From assembly GCA_902766575.1 (NCBI GenBank), contig CACXED010000392.1, positions 1 to 8,407 of the forward strand: a DNA stretch of 8,407 nt, given 5' to 3'. Positions 1 through 6,203 of this stretch are shown piece after piece (position 1 is the stretch's first letter; every line of letters starts with the position of its first letter). This DNA comes from an uncultured Ruminococcus sp. GTDB taxonomy: Bacteria > Bacillota > Clostridia > Oscillospirales > CAG-272. The position numbers were made by a program, and so were the translations under genes. Under the pieces are notes generated by a model. That model saw nothing but the letters and a program-made list of their open reading frames with translations, was not told where the DNA came from and made no database searches.

Positions 1-18
1 CTTGCCGGACGCTGAGGG

Positions 19-459
19 TCAGAGGAACTTCCCGAGCCGCTCGATCGTCGACTTTTCGTAGTCGGCGACCTCTCTGGCAAAGGACTCGGCTTCGGGCGAA
101 TAGCCGCCGTCGTTGAGCTTTTTCTCAAGCTCGACGATGCCCATCGACGCGCCGTTGATCATCATCTCGGCTAAATGCGACGGCGAGGCGTCGAGCATCG
201 TGTTGAAGAACATTCCGACTTTAGCGCCCATTTTCGCTCCGAGCGGGAGCTCCTTTGGCTTCAGACCGCGCTCGCCGAGCTTTTCCTCGGCGCGCTTTTC
301 AAAGCCGCGATAACGGCCGAGCTCATAGGTCATCTCGCTCTTGAGCTCAGCGGCGTTTGCCTGACTGACGTCAGCCCGGTCGAGCAGGTCGACTATCGAG
401 TCGCCGCCCATCTTTGTATTTTTGTAGATCTCCTCAATAAGACTTTCATTTTTATCCAT
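19..459 (-). CDS. Conserved helical protein of unknown function (146 aa)
   Basis: I do not recognise a named function. The protein looks entirely helical, with heptad-like charged and hydrophobic stretches at residues about 3-30, 36-65, 72-112 and 120-146. There is no signal peptide or membrane segment, so it is probably a soluble cytoplasmic four-helix bundle. The segment near residues 88-115 (DASPSHLAEMMINGASMGI) resembles, from memory, a family of short clostridial hypothetical proteins with a similar 'AEM-I-G-MG' core; ferritin-like folds are one possible comparison, but I cannot point to a complete metal-ligand set. The start is ATG at 459, with AGGAG (minus strand, 468-472) 8 nt upstream. 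It lies 75 bp downstream of metA on the same strand, behind a terminator-like hairpin. I see no convincing promoter of its own. It is complete, ending with TGA at 19-21. Confidence 0.8.
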   Translation of the reverse strand: MDKNESLIEEIYKNTKMGGDSIVDLLDRADVSQANAAELKSEMTYELGRYRGFEKRAEEKLGERGLKPKELPLGAKMGAKVGMFFNTMLDASPSHLAEMMINGASMGIVELEKKLNDGGYSPEAESFAREVADYEKSTIERLGKFL

Positions 460-467
460 GCGTATAT

Positions 468-472
468 CTCCT
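468..472 (-). promoter_or_regulatory. Ribosome binding site of the 146-aa gene
   Basis: The minus strand reads AGGAG here, 8 nt before the ATG at 459. It lies just past the T-rich tail of the metA terminator hairpin, so a transcript that reads through the hairpin carries the site intact. Confidence 0.7.
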
Positions 473-479
473 GAAAATA

Positions 480-509
480 AAACCTCGCAGAAATTATTCT
501 GCGAGGTTT
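480..509 (-). terminator. Rho-independent terminator downstream of metA
   Basis: Perfect 13-bp inverted repeat: the arms at 480-492 and 497-509 enclose a 4-nt loop. On the minus strand the stem is followed by TTTATTTTC, a U-rich tail, which fits termination of metA transcripts (metA stops at 535). The plus-strand side has only a weak T run (TCTTTCCC), so the signal is oriented for the minus strand. Because the next minus-strand gene begins 20 nt later without a visible promoter, partial read-through is likely. Confidence 0.8.
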
Positions 510-534
510 AGTCTTTCCCGAAATCCGGCAGATA

Positions 535-1452
535 TCAGCCGAGCTCCGAAAGATCGTAGGGTGTATTCTGGTAAACGAAATAGTTCAGCCAGTTTGAAAA
601 GAGCAGATTTGCGTGTCCGCGCCAGAGATTCGGCGGGCGCTTTTCGGGATCATCCCCCGGGAAATAATTGTAGGGCAGAGCGATGTCGAGCCCCTTGTCC
701 CTGTCGCGGAAATATTCCTTTGAGAGGGTGTCAAAGTCGTATTCCGAATGTCCCGTGACAAAGAGCATCCGCGAGTTTCTCGCGGCGATGATGTAGGGAC
801 CGGCGATATCGCTCTTGGCGATAAGCTCAAGCTCGGGGACCTTCGCGATATCCTCCTCGCGGACCTCGGTGTGGCGCGAGTGCGGCGCGAGGAACTCCTC
901 GTCAAAGCCGCGGACGATCGGATGCTTGGGATTCAGCACATAGTGCCTGAAAACGCCGAACATCTTGTGATCGAGCGGATGCTTTGGTATCCCGAAGTGA
1001 TAGTAGAGTCCCGCCTGAGCCGCCCAGCAGATGTGAAGCGTGGAAAAGACGTGAGTCTTTGACCACTCCATGATCCCGCAGAGCTCGTCCCAGTAGTTCA
1101 CCTCGCCGAAATCGAGGTTCTCCACCGGAGCGCCGGTGATGATCAGTCCGTCGAAATTATCATTTTTGACGTCGTCGAAATTTTTATAAAAGGACTCCAT
1201 GTGCTCGGCGGAGGTGTGCGTCGAGCGGTGAGTCGCGGTTTGCAGAAGCGTCAGCTCTATCTGCAGAGAGCTGTTTGAGAGCAGTCTGATGAGCTGAGTC
1301 TCGGTCGTTATCTTTGTGGGCATGAGATTGAGCACGGCTATCTTCAGCGGACGGATGTCCTGATGCGAGGCGCGGAACTCGTTCATTACGAAAATATTCT
1401 CGCCCTCAAGGGTCTCGCGCGCCGGAAGACCCGTGGGTATTCTGATCGGCAT
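535..1452 (-). CDS. metA: Homoserine O-acetyltransferase, MetA family
   Basis: Activates L-homoserine by O-acylation, the committed step to methionine, in the cytoplasm. The 305-aa length and collinear sequence fit the MetA/MetAA family (glutamine-amidotransferase-like fold). The catalytic residues fall at the family's textbook numbers: nucleophile Cys142 in LHICWAAQAG, His235 and Glu237 in TGHSEYD. The acyl-selectivity residue is Glu111 (TGAPVEN). In this family Glu111 is associated with acetyl-CoA use (Bacillus cereus type) and Gly111 with succinyl-CoA use (E. coli type), so acetyl transfer is predicted even though many databases would name it succinyltransferase. Start is ATG at 1452, with GGAGG 12 nt upstream and a good promoter (1489-1517). 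The predicted leader is only about 30 nt, leaving no room for a SAM riboswitch or T-box. A terminator follows at 480-509. No other methionine gene is in the window. Confidence 0.96.
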   Translation of the reverse strand: MPIRIPTGLPARETLEGENIFVMNEFRASHQDIRPLKIAVLNLMPTKITTETQLIRLLSNSSLQIELTLLQTATHRSTHTSAEHMESFYKNFDDVKNDNFDGLIITGAPVENLDFGEVNYWDELCGIMEWSKTHVFSTLHICWAAQAGLYYHFGIPKHPLDHKMFGVFRHYVLNPKHPIVRGFDEEFLAPHSRHTEVREEDIAKVPELELIAKSDIAGPYIIAARNSRMLFVTGHSEYDFDTLSKEYFRDRDKGLDIALPYNYFPGDDPEKRPPNLWRGHANLLFSNWLNYFVYQNTPYDLSELG

Positions 1453-1464
1453 TGTGTCTTGATT

Positions 1465-1469
1465 CCTCC
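1465..1469 (-). promoter_or_regulatory. metA ribosome binding site
   Basis: The minus strand reads CCGGAGGAATC, and the GGAGG core lies 12 nt before the metA ATG. It supports the start at 1452, as does the family-typical N-terminus MPIRIPTGLPAR. Confidence 0.75.
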
Positions 1470-1477
1470 GGAAATCT

Positions 1478-1487
1478 GTAATATTAC
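1478..1487. repeat. Palindrome GTAATATTAC at metA start point
   Basis: A perfect 10-bp palindrome lies immediately downstream of the metA -10 box. Its 8-bp core TAATATTA recurs at 1581-1588, in the -10 region of the divergent promoter. It could be a shared operator, but the region is AT-rich and chance occurrence is possible. Confidence 0.4.
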
Positions 1488-1488
1488 T

Positions 1489-1517
1489 ATTATAACAGAA
1501 AATTATGCAACTTGCAA
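1489..1517 (-). promoter_or_regulatory. metA promoter (sigma-70/A type)
   Basis: On the minus strand, TTGCAA (1512-1517) serves as -35 and TATAAT (1489-1494, a perfect match) as -10, separated by exactly 17 bp. The predicted transcription start is near 1482, giving a leader of about 30 nt before metA. The -35 box overlaps a TGCAAC direct repeat (1506-1518), and a 10-bp palindrome covers the start point (1478-1487). Either could be a regulator site, which is inference. Confidence 0.75.
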
Positions 1518-1555
1518 CCGTGATTTATAAAATTATTAGAAAAATCAAAAAACAT

Positions 1556-1584
1556 TTGCTTTTCGCCGCGAAAAATGGTATAAT
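1556..1584 (+). promoter_or_regulatory. Extended -10 promoter for the rightward genes
   Basis: TTGCTT (1556-1561) as -35 and TATAAT (1579-1584) as -10 are 17 bp apart, with TG at 1576-1577 forming an extended -10 (TGGTATAAT). Transcription should start near 1591, about 30 nt before the ATG at 1622. This placement excludes the in-frame upstream ATG at 1505, which lies before the promoter. The sequence between this promoter and the divergent metA promoter (about 1518-1555) is AT-rich and could act as an UP element for either. Confidence 0.8.
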
Positions 1585-1589
1585 ATTAT
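1580..1589. repeat. Palindrome ATAATATTAT in -10 region
   Basis: A perfect 10-bp palindrome overlaps the -10 box of the rightward promoter. It shares the TAATATTA core with the palindrome at 1478-1487; the two centres are 102 bp apart. Confidence 0.4.
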
Positions 1590-1604
1590 TATATCAAACG
1601 CACA

Positions 1605-1610
1605 GGGAGG
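1605..1610 (+). promoter_or_regulatory. RBS fixing the start of the surface-protein gene at 1622
   Basis: GGGAGG ends 11 nt before ATG 1622. Together with the promoter at 1556-1584 and the signal peptide that begins at this Met, it selects 1622 over the in-frame ATG at 1505. Confidence 0.75.
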
Positions 1611-1621
1611 CATTCGCTTCG

Positions 1622-4600
1622 ATGAGAAAGGACTTATTGGCGCTGACGTCGGCAATGGCGGCTCTGATAGCGTCGTCGATGCTCGCCGTGGGAGTTTTTG
1701 CCGACGACGAGCTCATTCTCAGCGATTTCGGCAGCGGAAGCGACGGCTGGAGACGCGGAGACAACATCAAAGCGGTCGAGGCTGTCGTCGACGAGAATGA
1801 TCGCGAATGTCTCGAGGTCATCGGCTACGATCTCGACGTAAATCTCGTCCGGACGGTCAGCGCAGCGTTCGAGGACGCCGTCGATCTCTCCGAATACCAG
1901 AGCTTCGCCTACGACATCTGCGTCCCGCCCTTTTACGAGGATCCCGACGCCGAGTATTTCACCCGGGTGATACTCACCTCGGGCGACGGCAGCTCGGCTG
2001 AGGGTATAATCGAGGTCAGCGCGGGCGTCTGGACCGAAGCCGGACTCAACATCAGCACATGGCCGGGACGCTCGGACGTGGTTTCGGCTGAGATAAGCCT
2101 GATCGTCTCGACCAATCTCAGTCAGAGCCGACGCAACAGCTTCTTCATCGACAACGTCAGAGCTGAGGACAAGATCGACCGGGCTCACACCGACCGCTTC
2201 ATGATCGACGGCTTTTCGGTCAGCGGCGGAAGCGCCGAATACGACGACGAGGCGGGCAGACTGAACATCACGCTCTCCGAAAGCGGACAGACCATGCTCG
2301 ACGCCGTGGTTTTCCCCTATTCGACCGGGTGGGAGACCGACCGGCTCAGAATACGCATCGAAAACAGCTCCGACGTCGATACGCTGACCATCTGCTATTC
2401 AACCTACGACACCGGCGCGCTCAGCGAGGACAAGAGCGTCTCGGTCAGGCTCGACCGTCAGTCGCAGCTAAGGAGCTATTACGTCGACCTCGGCGACCTG
2501 ACCAAGCTCCGCTCGGTGAGTCTGCGTCTGCCTGAGGGTCAGGGGAGCCTTTCGATCTCCTCGATCTGTCCGGTTTCGCAGTATACCGCGCCGAAGTATC
2601 AGGTCTGCGGAAATATCACCGGATGCAGTCTGACCGACGATCTGCGCTCGATACGCTTCACCGGCGATATCGGACGGGAGGAAGCTCTGTCAAATCAGTC
2701 GGGAACCCTGCGCATCTACGCCGTTGAGCCGGGAACCGCTCCGGATGAGATCGACCTCGACGCGGAGCCGCTGCTCGAAAGCCCGATGACTACAAAATTC
2801 GACCTGACGCTCGACATCTCCGAGTCGGAGAGCGGCATCCTCGCAAAGCAGTTTGCCGCCTTTTCGCTCCGTCCCGACGGGAGCGCGGTGCTGATCGCCC
2901 CGCCGTTCTATCTGAGCGATCCCGGACGTGCGGCGCAGAGCTCGGCGTCGCCCGGACACGGCAAAAAGGGCGTCATAGCCGGAGATATCTCGCGGCTCGG
3001 AGAGCTCCGCGCCGACGTCACGATACTGACGCTCGACGTCTCTGAGGCGTTTGCCAAGCGCGGACGCGGCGAGACCTTTGAGTACCGCGGCAAGACCTAC
3101 TATATGGATCAGAGCCGGATGAACGAGCTCTTTTCGCAGGTCGGAGCGCTGAACGGCTCGGGAGTCGGCGTGATACTGCGGCTTACCGGCTGGAGCGAGA
3201 CCTTTGAAGCGGAGCTCACCGAGTCCTATTCGGGCGACGGCTACGTCTCCTATTCCGAGTACAATTCCTCGCCGGACGGAACCGATTATCTGTCGGCGCT
3301 CTGCGCGTATATCGCGGGCGGCTGCTGTCTCGACGGGAGTATTAAGGGAATAATCCTTGGCGAGTGCGAGAATTTCTTCGGTCCGGAGGACGGCAGGTAC
3401 ACAAGCCTGAACGCGATGGCTGAGGGCGTCGCGCTGGCTCTGCGCCGGATATACGGCAGCCTGATGGAGTACAATTCGGCGGCGAGGGTCTACCTCTCGA
3501 TCAGCGCCTGCGCGTCCAACGAGCTTGCGGGACTGACCTCGGAGGTCGGAGCCGACGAGCTGCTTCCGGCGGTCTGCGCCGAGATCAACGCCTGCGGCAG
3601 CTTTGACTGGGGCATTTGCGTTGAGGATTTCTACCGCTTTTCAGAGACCGGGACGCGGACGGTCAGCGCGTCCGACTGCTCGGAGCTGGTCTCGATACTC
3701 AGAGGAGCGGGTGTTTACGACACGCATATGATCTTCTGCGACTCAAATTACGCCTTTTCGCAGCTGAAGCTCTCGGACAAGATAGCGCGGCTCGTTGAGA
3801 GCTATTACTCTGCGGTCTTTTCCGGACAGATCGACGCGGTTTTCTGCTCTCTGCCGCAAAAGGACGAAGGAGGACGGCTGGCGGACACGGTGAAGCTGGT
3901 CGATTCCGCGGACTCGGCGGAGCTGTCCGAGCTGGCGCTGAGCATCCTCGAGATCTCCGACTGGAAGGAGCGGATCGAGGGCTTCGATCCCAAAAAGCTG
4001 CCGTCCAAAGCCACCGAGACCGCCGAGGCATCCGAGACCCAGCCGAGCGGCATCAAGGGCAGCTACGGATATTTCAGATTCGATTCGTTCTCGGGCGTTA
4101 CCGGCTTTGAGCCGGGCTTCTGGTGCAATGAGCTGACGGTCGTCGGCGGCGACGCGGCAAAGCTGAGAGCAAGGCTCGGCACGTCGAAAACGGCGGGCAG
4201 CGCCGCTTATATGAGCATCGTCCGGCGCTACGAGTATCCCGAGAACTTCTCCCTGACCCCGGTGCTGGCGGTGACGATAGGGCTTGAGAGTACCTCTCCG
4301 TCGCGCGAGAGCGCGCGGGTAAGGCTCGTGCTGACCTCCGGGACAGATCGCTTTGAGTCGGAGATGACCCTCGCGGTCGGGAGCATGAGCACGTTCTATA
4401 TCGACGTCAGCGGCTTTTCGGGCGTCAAGGACGTGGACGGAATACAGCTGATAGTCGACGGAGACGGGATAAGCTCGGCGGTGCTGACTGTCGGCGGGAT
4501 AGACGGACTGTCGCGCGACTACAACGACGAATCGCTCGAGAGCGTCATCTCGGAGGAACGCGTCAAAAAGCGCGCTCCCGAAAGCGAGGACGCCTATCGC

Positions 4601-4702
4601 GCCTATCTCTGGATCGGCGGCGGAGTGATAGTCGGCGTGGCGACCGCGCTGACGATAATACTGCTCAGCCGGAAAAAGGAGGACAGCGATGAACAGGTAT
4701 AA
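1622..4702 (+). CDS. Exported, membrane-anchored protein with DUF5722-like TIM-barrel core
   Basis: 1026 aa; no proven function. In order: a signal peptide (residues 1-27, MRKD then a hydrophobic run to VFA, with cleavage likely before DDE); two beta-sandwich, carbohydrate-binding-like modules (about 28-185 and 190-325), each opening with a strand like 'LILSDF' or 'FMIDGF'; a small beta region (about 325-435); a TIM-barrel-like region (about 445-780); an acidic Thr/Ser/Glu linker (about 797-812); a third sandwich (about 814-965, opening 'FRFDSF'); one membrane helix (about 994-1014); and a short charged cytoplasmic tail with RKK. The core 'GKKGVIAGDI ... FEYRGKTYYM ... GVGVILRL ... GIILGECEN' matches, from memory, DUF5722 proteins, which are glycosidase-like. 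The usual Asn-Glu pair is Gly580-Glu581 here, and the second acidic site looks like Asp707 (FCDSNYAF), so activity is uncertain. It carries 18 cysteines, unusual for an exported protein. The upstream in-frame ATG at 1505 is rejected because it precedes the promoter. Role is inferred: binding or processing of glycans at the cell surface. Confidence 0.85.
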   Translation: MRKDLLALTSAMAALIASSMLAVGVFADDELILSDFGSGSDGWRRGDNIKAVEAVVDENDRECLEVIGYDLDVNLVRTVSAAFEDAVDLSEYQSFAYDICVPPFYEDPDAEYFTRVILTSGDGSSAEGIIEVSAGVWTEAGLNISTWPGRSDVVSAEISLIVSTNLSQSRRNSFFIDNVRAEDKIDRAHTDRFMIDGFSVSGGSAEYDDEAGRLNITLSESGQTMLDAVVFPYSTGWETDRLRIRIENSSDVDTLTICYSTYDTGALSEDKSVSVRLDRQSQLRSYYVDLGDLTKLRSVSLRLPEGQGSLSISSICPVSQYTAPKYQVCGNITGCSLTDDLRSIRFTGDIGREEALSNQSGTLRIYAVEPGTAPDEIDLDAEPLLESPMTTKFDLTLDISESESGILAKQFAAFSLRPDGSAVLIAPPFYLSDPGRAAQSSASPGHGKKGVIAGDISRLGELRADVTILTLDVSEAFAKRGRGETFEYRGKTYYMDQSRMNELFSQVGALNGSGVGVILRLTGWSETFEAELTESYSGDGYVSYSEYNSSPDGTDYLSALCAYIAGGCCLDGSIKGIILGECENFFGPEDGRYTSLNAMAEGVALALRRIYGSLMEYNSAARVYLSISACASNELAGLTSEVGADELLPAVCAEINACGSFDWGICVEDFYRFSETGTRTVSASDCSELVSILRGAGVYDTHMIFCDSNYAFSQLKLSDKIARLVESYYSAVFSGQIDAVFCSLPQKDEGGRLADTVKLVDSADSAELSELALSILEISDWKERIEGFDPKKLPSKATETAEASETQPSGIKGSYGYFRFDSFSGVTGFEPGFWCNELTVVGGDAAKLRARLGTSKTAGSAAYMSIVRRYEYPENFSLTPVLAVTIGLESTSPSRESARVRLVLTSGTDRFESEMTLAVGSMSTFYIDVSGFSGVKDVDGIQLIVDGDGISSAVLTVGGIDGLSRDYNDESLESVISEERVKKRAPESEDAYRAYLWIGGGVIVGVATALTIILLSRKKEDSDEQV
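4675..4682 (+). promoter_or_regulatory. RBS of the 94-aa membrane protein inside the upstream gene
   Basis: AAAAGGAGG lies within the last codons of the surface-protein gene, 6 nt before ATG 4689. This strong site, together with the overlap of the two genes, indicates that they are translated from one message, probably coupled. Confidence 0.75.
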
Positions 4703-4973
4703 GCTCGCGGGAACGCTGATCGCGGCGCTTCTGCTGATCGTTTCGGTCATTGTGAGATACCGTTTTGCGACCTCGGAAGCGGCGGTGCTGGCTCTGCCGA
4801 TCGTAAGCGTCGGGCTGTGGGCGCTGACCGCGTTTGACACGCTCGCCTACAGGACTTCGACGAGCGACGCGATAAAAAAGCGCGGCGAGCTGATACAGCT
4901 CACGGCGCTGTATATAATCTCCGCGCTGATAAGCGTCGGAACGGTGATCTATATCGTCACCGGCGGAAAATAA
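4689..4973 (+). CDS. Small three-helix membrane protein of unknown function
   Basis: 94 aa; no family recognised. Three hydrophobic helices are visible: residues 6-22 (LAGTLIAALLLIVSVIV), about 31-49 and 70-90. The loop at 51-69 is polar and positively charged (YRTSTSDAIKKRGE). By the positive-inside rule this loop and the N-terminus (MNRYK) compete for the cytoplasmic side, so topology is not settled. Its ATG overlaps the upstream surface-protein gene by 14 nt in another frame and has a strong internal RBS. Such coupling suggests a joint product: an accessory or membrane partner of the surface protein, or simply a passenger of the operon. It ends 32 nt before purM. Confidence 0.8.
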   Translation: MNRYKLAGTLIAALLLIVSVIVRYRFATSEAAVLALPIVSVGLWALTAFDTLAYRTSTSDAIKKRGELIQLTALYIISALISVGTVIYIVTGGK

Positions 4974-5005
4974 TCGGAAAATTATGAAAGGTAAGGTAAA
5001 TAAAT

Positions 5006-6181
5006 ATGGCAGACACTAACGGAGCATATATGTCCCGCGGAGTTTCCGCGACCAAGGACGAGGTTCACAGCGCGATTAAGAAGCAGGACAAGGGCGAGTT
5101 CGCCGGAGCCTTCTGCAAGCTGATCGCCGATCCCTGCGGAGACCCGGAATACTGCGCGGCTATGCACGCCGACGGCGCGGGAACCAAGTCCTCGCTCGCC
5201 TACATAAAGTATAAGGAGACCGGGGATATCACGGCTCTCTACAACATCGCGCAGGACTCGGTGGTCATGAACCTTGACGACCTGCTCTGCGTCGGAGCGA
5301 CCGACGGCTTTATACTCTCGAACACGATCGGACGCAACGCTCACCGCGTCGACGGCAAGGCTATCAAGGCGGTCATCGACGGCTACACCGACTTCTGCGA
5401 TATGCTCCGCGGCTACGGCATCGGCATCACGATGGCGGGCGGAGAGACGGCTGACGTGGGCGACCTCGTCAACACGCTGATCGTCGACTCGACCTTCTTT
5501 GTCAGAATCAAGCGCTCGGAGGTCATCGACTGCACTAACATCAAGCCGGGCGACGTGATAGTCGGACTCGCGTCCTTCGGCAAGGCGGTCTATGAAAAGA
5601 CCGAGAACGCCGGAATGGGCTCGAACGGACTCACTGCCGCGCGACACCTGCTCCTCTCCCACGAGTACGCCGCAAAGTACCCAGAGACCTTCTCGAACAC
5701 TATCGACGACTCCAAGGTCTACTGCGGAAAGTACAGGGTCGACGATATCCTCCCCGGAACCGACCTGAAGGTCGCCGACGCTATCCTCTCGCCGACCCGC
5801 ACCTACGCGCCGGTGATCAAGGAGATTCTCGACGCGAGACGCTCAGCCGTCCACGGCATGATCCACTGCACCGGCGGCGGACAGGCCAAGTGCAAGAACT
5901 TCGGCGAGGGAATACACTATGTAAAGGACAATCTGTTCGACGTTCCGCCGCTTTTCGCCGCGATCGCCGAGAACTCGGACATCACCGAGCGCGAGCTCTA
6001 TCAGGACTTCAACATGGGTCACAGAATGGAGATCTACTGCTCGCCCGAGGACGCGGAGTTCATGATATCCACCGCGAAGAAGTACGGCGTGGACGCAAAA
6101 ATCGTCGGTCACACCGAAAAATCCTCGGACGGCATGAATCACGTCACGATAAAGGCGAACGGAAAAACATTCGAATATTAA
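5006..6181 (+). CDS. purM: Phosphoribosylformylglycinamidine cyclo-ligase (AIR synthase), long form
   Basis: Catalyses the ATP-dependent closure of FGAM to aminoimidazole ribonucleotide, step 5 of purine synthesis, in the cytoplasm. PurM signatures are visible in order: ADGAGTKSS (residues 55-63, nucleotide site), NLDDLLCVGAT (89-99), AGGETADVGD (144-153), GDVIVGLASFG (182-192), MGSNGLTAARH (204-214), SPTRTYAPV (262-270), HCTGGGQAK (287-295) and FNMGHRMEIY (335-344). At 391 aa it exceeds the roughly 345-aa E. coli-type enzyme. The N-terminus (YMSRGVSATKDEVHSAI) and the FNMGHRMEIY motif resemble, from memory, the long PurM typical of Bacteroidota, which also occurs in some Clostridia. Lysine is almost always AAG and phenylalanine mostly TTC, a stronger bias than in neighbouring genes, hinting at high expression. 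The RBS is AAGGTAAGG-like at about 4988-4996. No other pur gene is adjacent, so a second canonical PurM elsewhere cannot be excluded. Confidence 0.92.
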   Translation: MADTNGAYMSRGVSATKDEVHSAIKKQDKGEFAGAFCKLIADPCGDPEYCAAMHADGAGTKSSLAYIKYKETGDITALYNIAQDSVVMNLDDLLCVGATDGFILSNTIGRNAHRVDGKAIKAVIDGYTDFCDMLRGYGIGITMAGGETADVGDLVNTLIVDSTFFVRIKRSEVIDCTNIKPGDVIVGLASFGKAVYEKTENAGMGSNGLTAARHLLLSHEYAAKYPETFSNTIDDSKVYCGKYRVDDILPGTDLKVADAILSPTRTYAPVIKEILDARRSAVHGMIHCTGGGQAKCKNFGEGIHYVKDNLFDVPPLFAAIAENSDITERELYQDFNMGHRMEIYCSPEDAEFMISTAKKYGVDAKIVGHTEKSSDGMNHVTIKANGKTFEY

Positions 6182-6189
6182 ATCGGTAA

Positions 6190-6196
6190 AAAGGAG
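6190..6196 (+). promoter_or_regulatory. rbsK ribosome binding site
   Basis: AAAGGAG is 7 nt before ATG 6204, in the 22-nt gap after the purM stop. The gap is too short for a promoter plus leader, so rbsK is probably cotranscribed with purM. Confidence 0.7.
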
Positions 6197-6203
6197 CAGC
6201 AGC

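Noticed and set aside
748..1062. Plus-strand open frame inside metA
   Set aside because: Shadow of metA, whose catalytic residues and full length are unambiguous on the minus strand.
1518..1555. Possible small RNA or riboswitch in the AT-rich intergenic stretch
   Set aside because: No stable stem or known aptamer pattern is visible; the stretch is simply A/T-rich sequence between two divergent promoters.
3743..4840. Long antisense open frame (365 codons) opposite the surface-protein gene
   Set aside because: It is a by-product of GC-rich codon use on the plus strand: arginine-rich, low-complexity, without RBS or recognisable motifs, while the plus frame has coherent domains.
4982..5662. Antisense open frame (226 codons) opposite purM
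   Set aside because: The plus strand encodes clear PurM motifs throughout; the antisense product is Val/Asp/Arg-rich with no family features.
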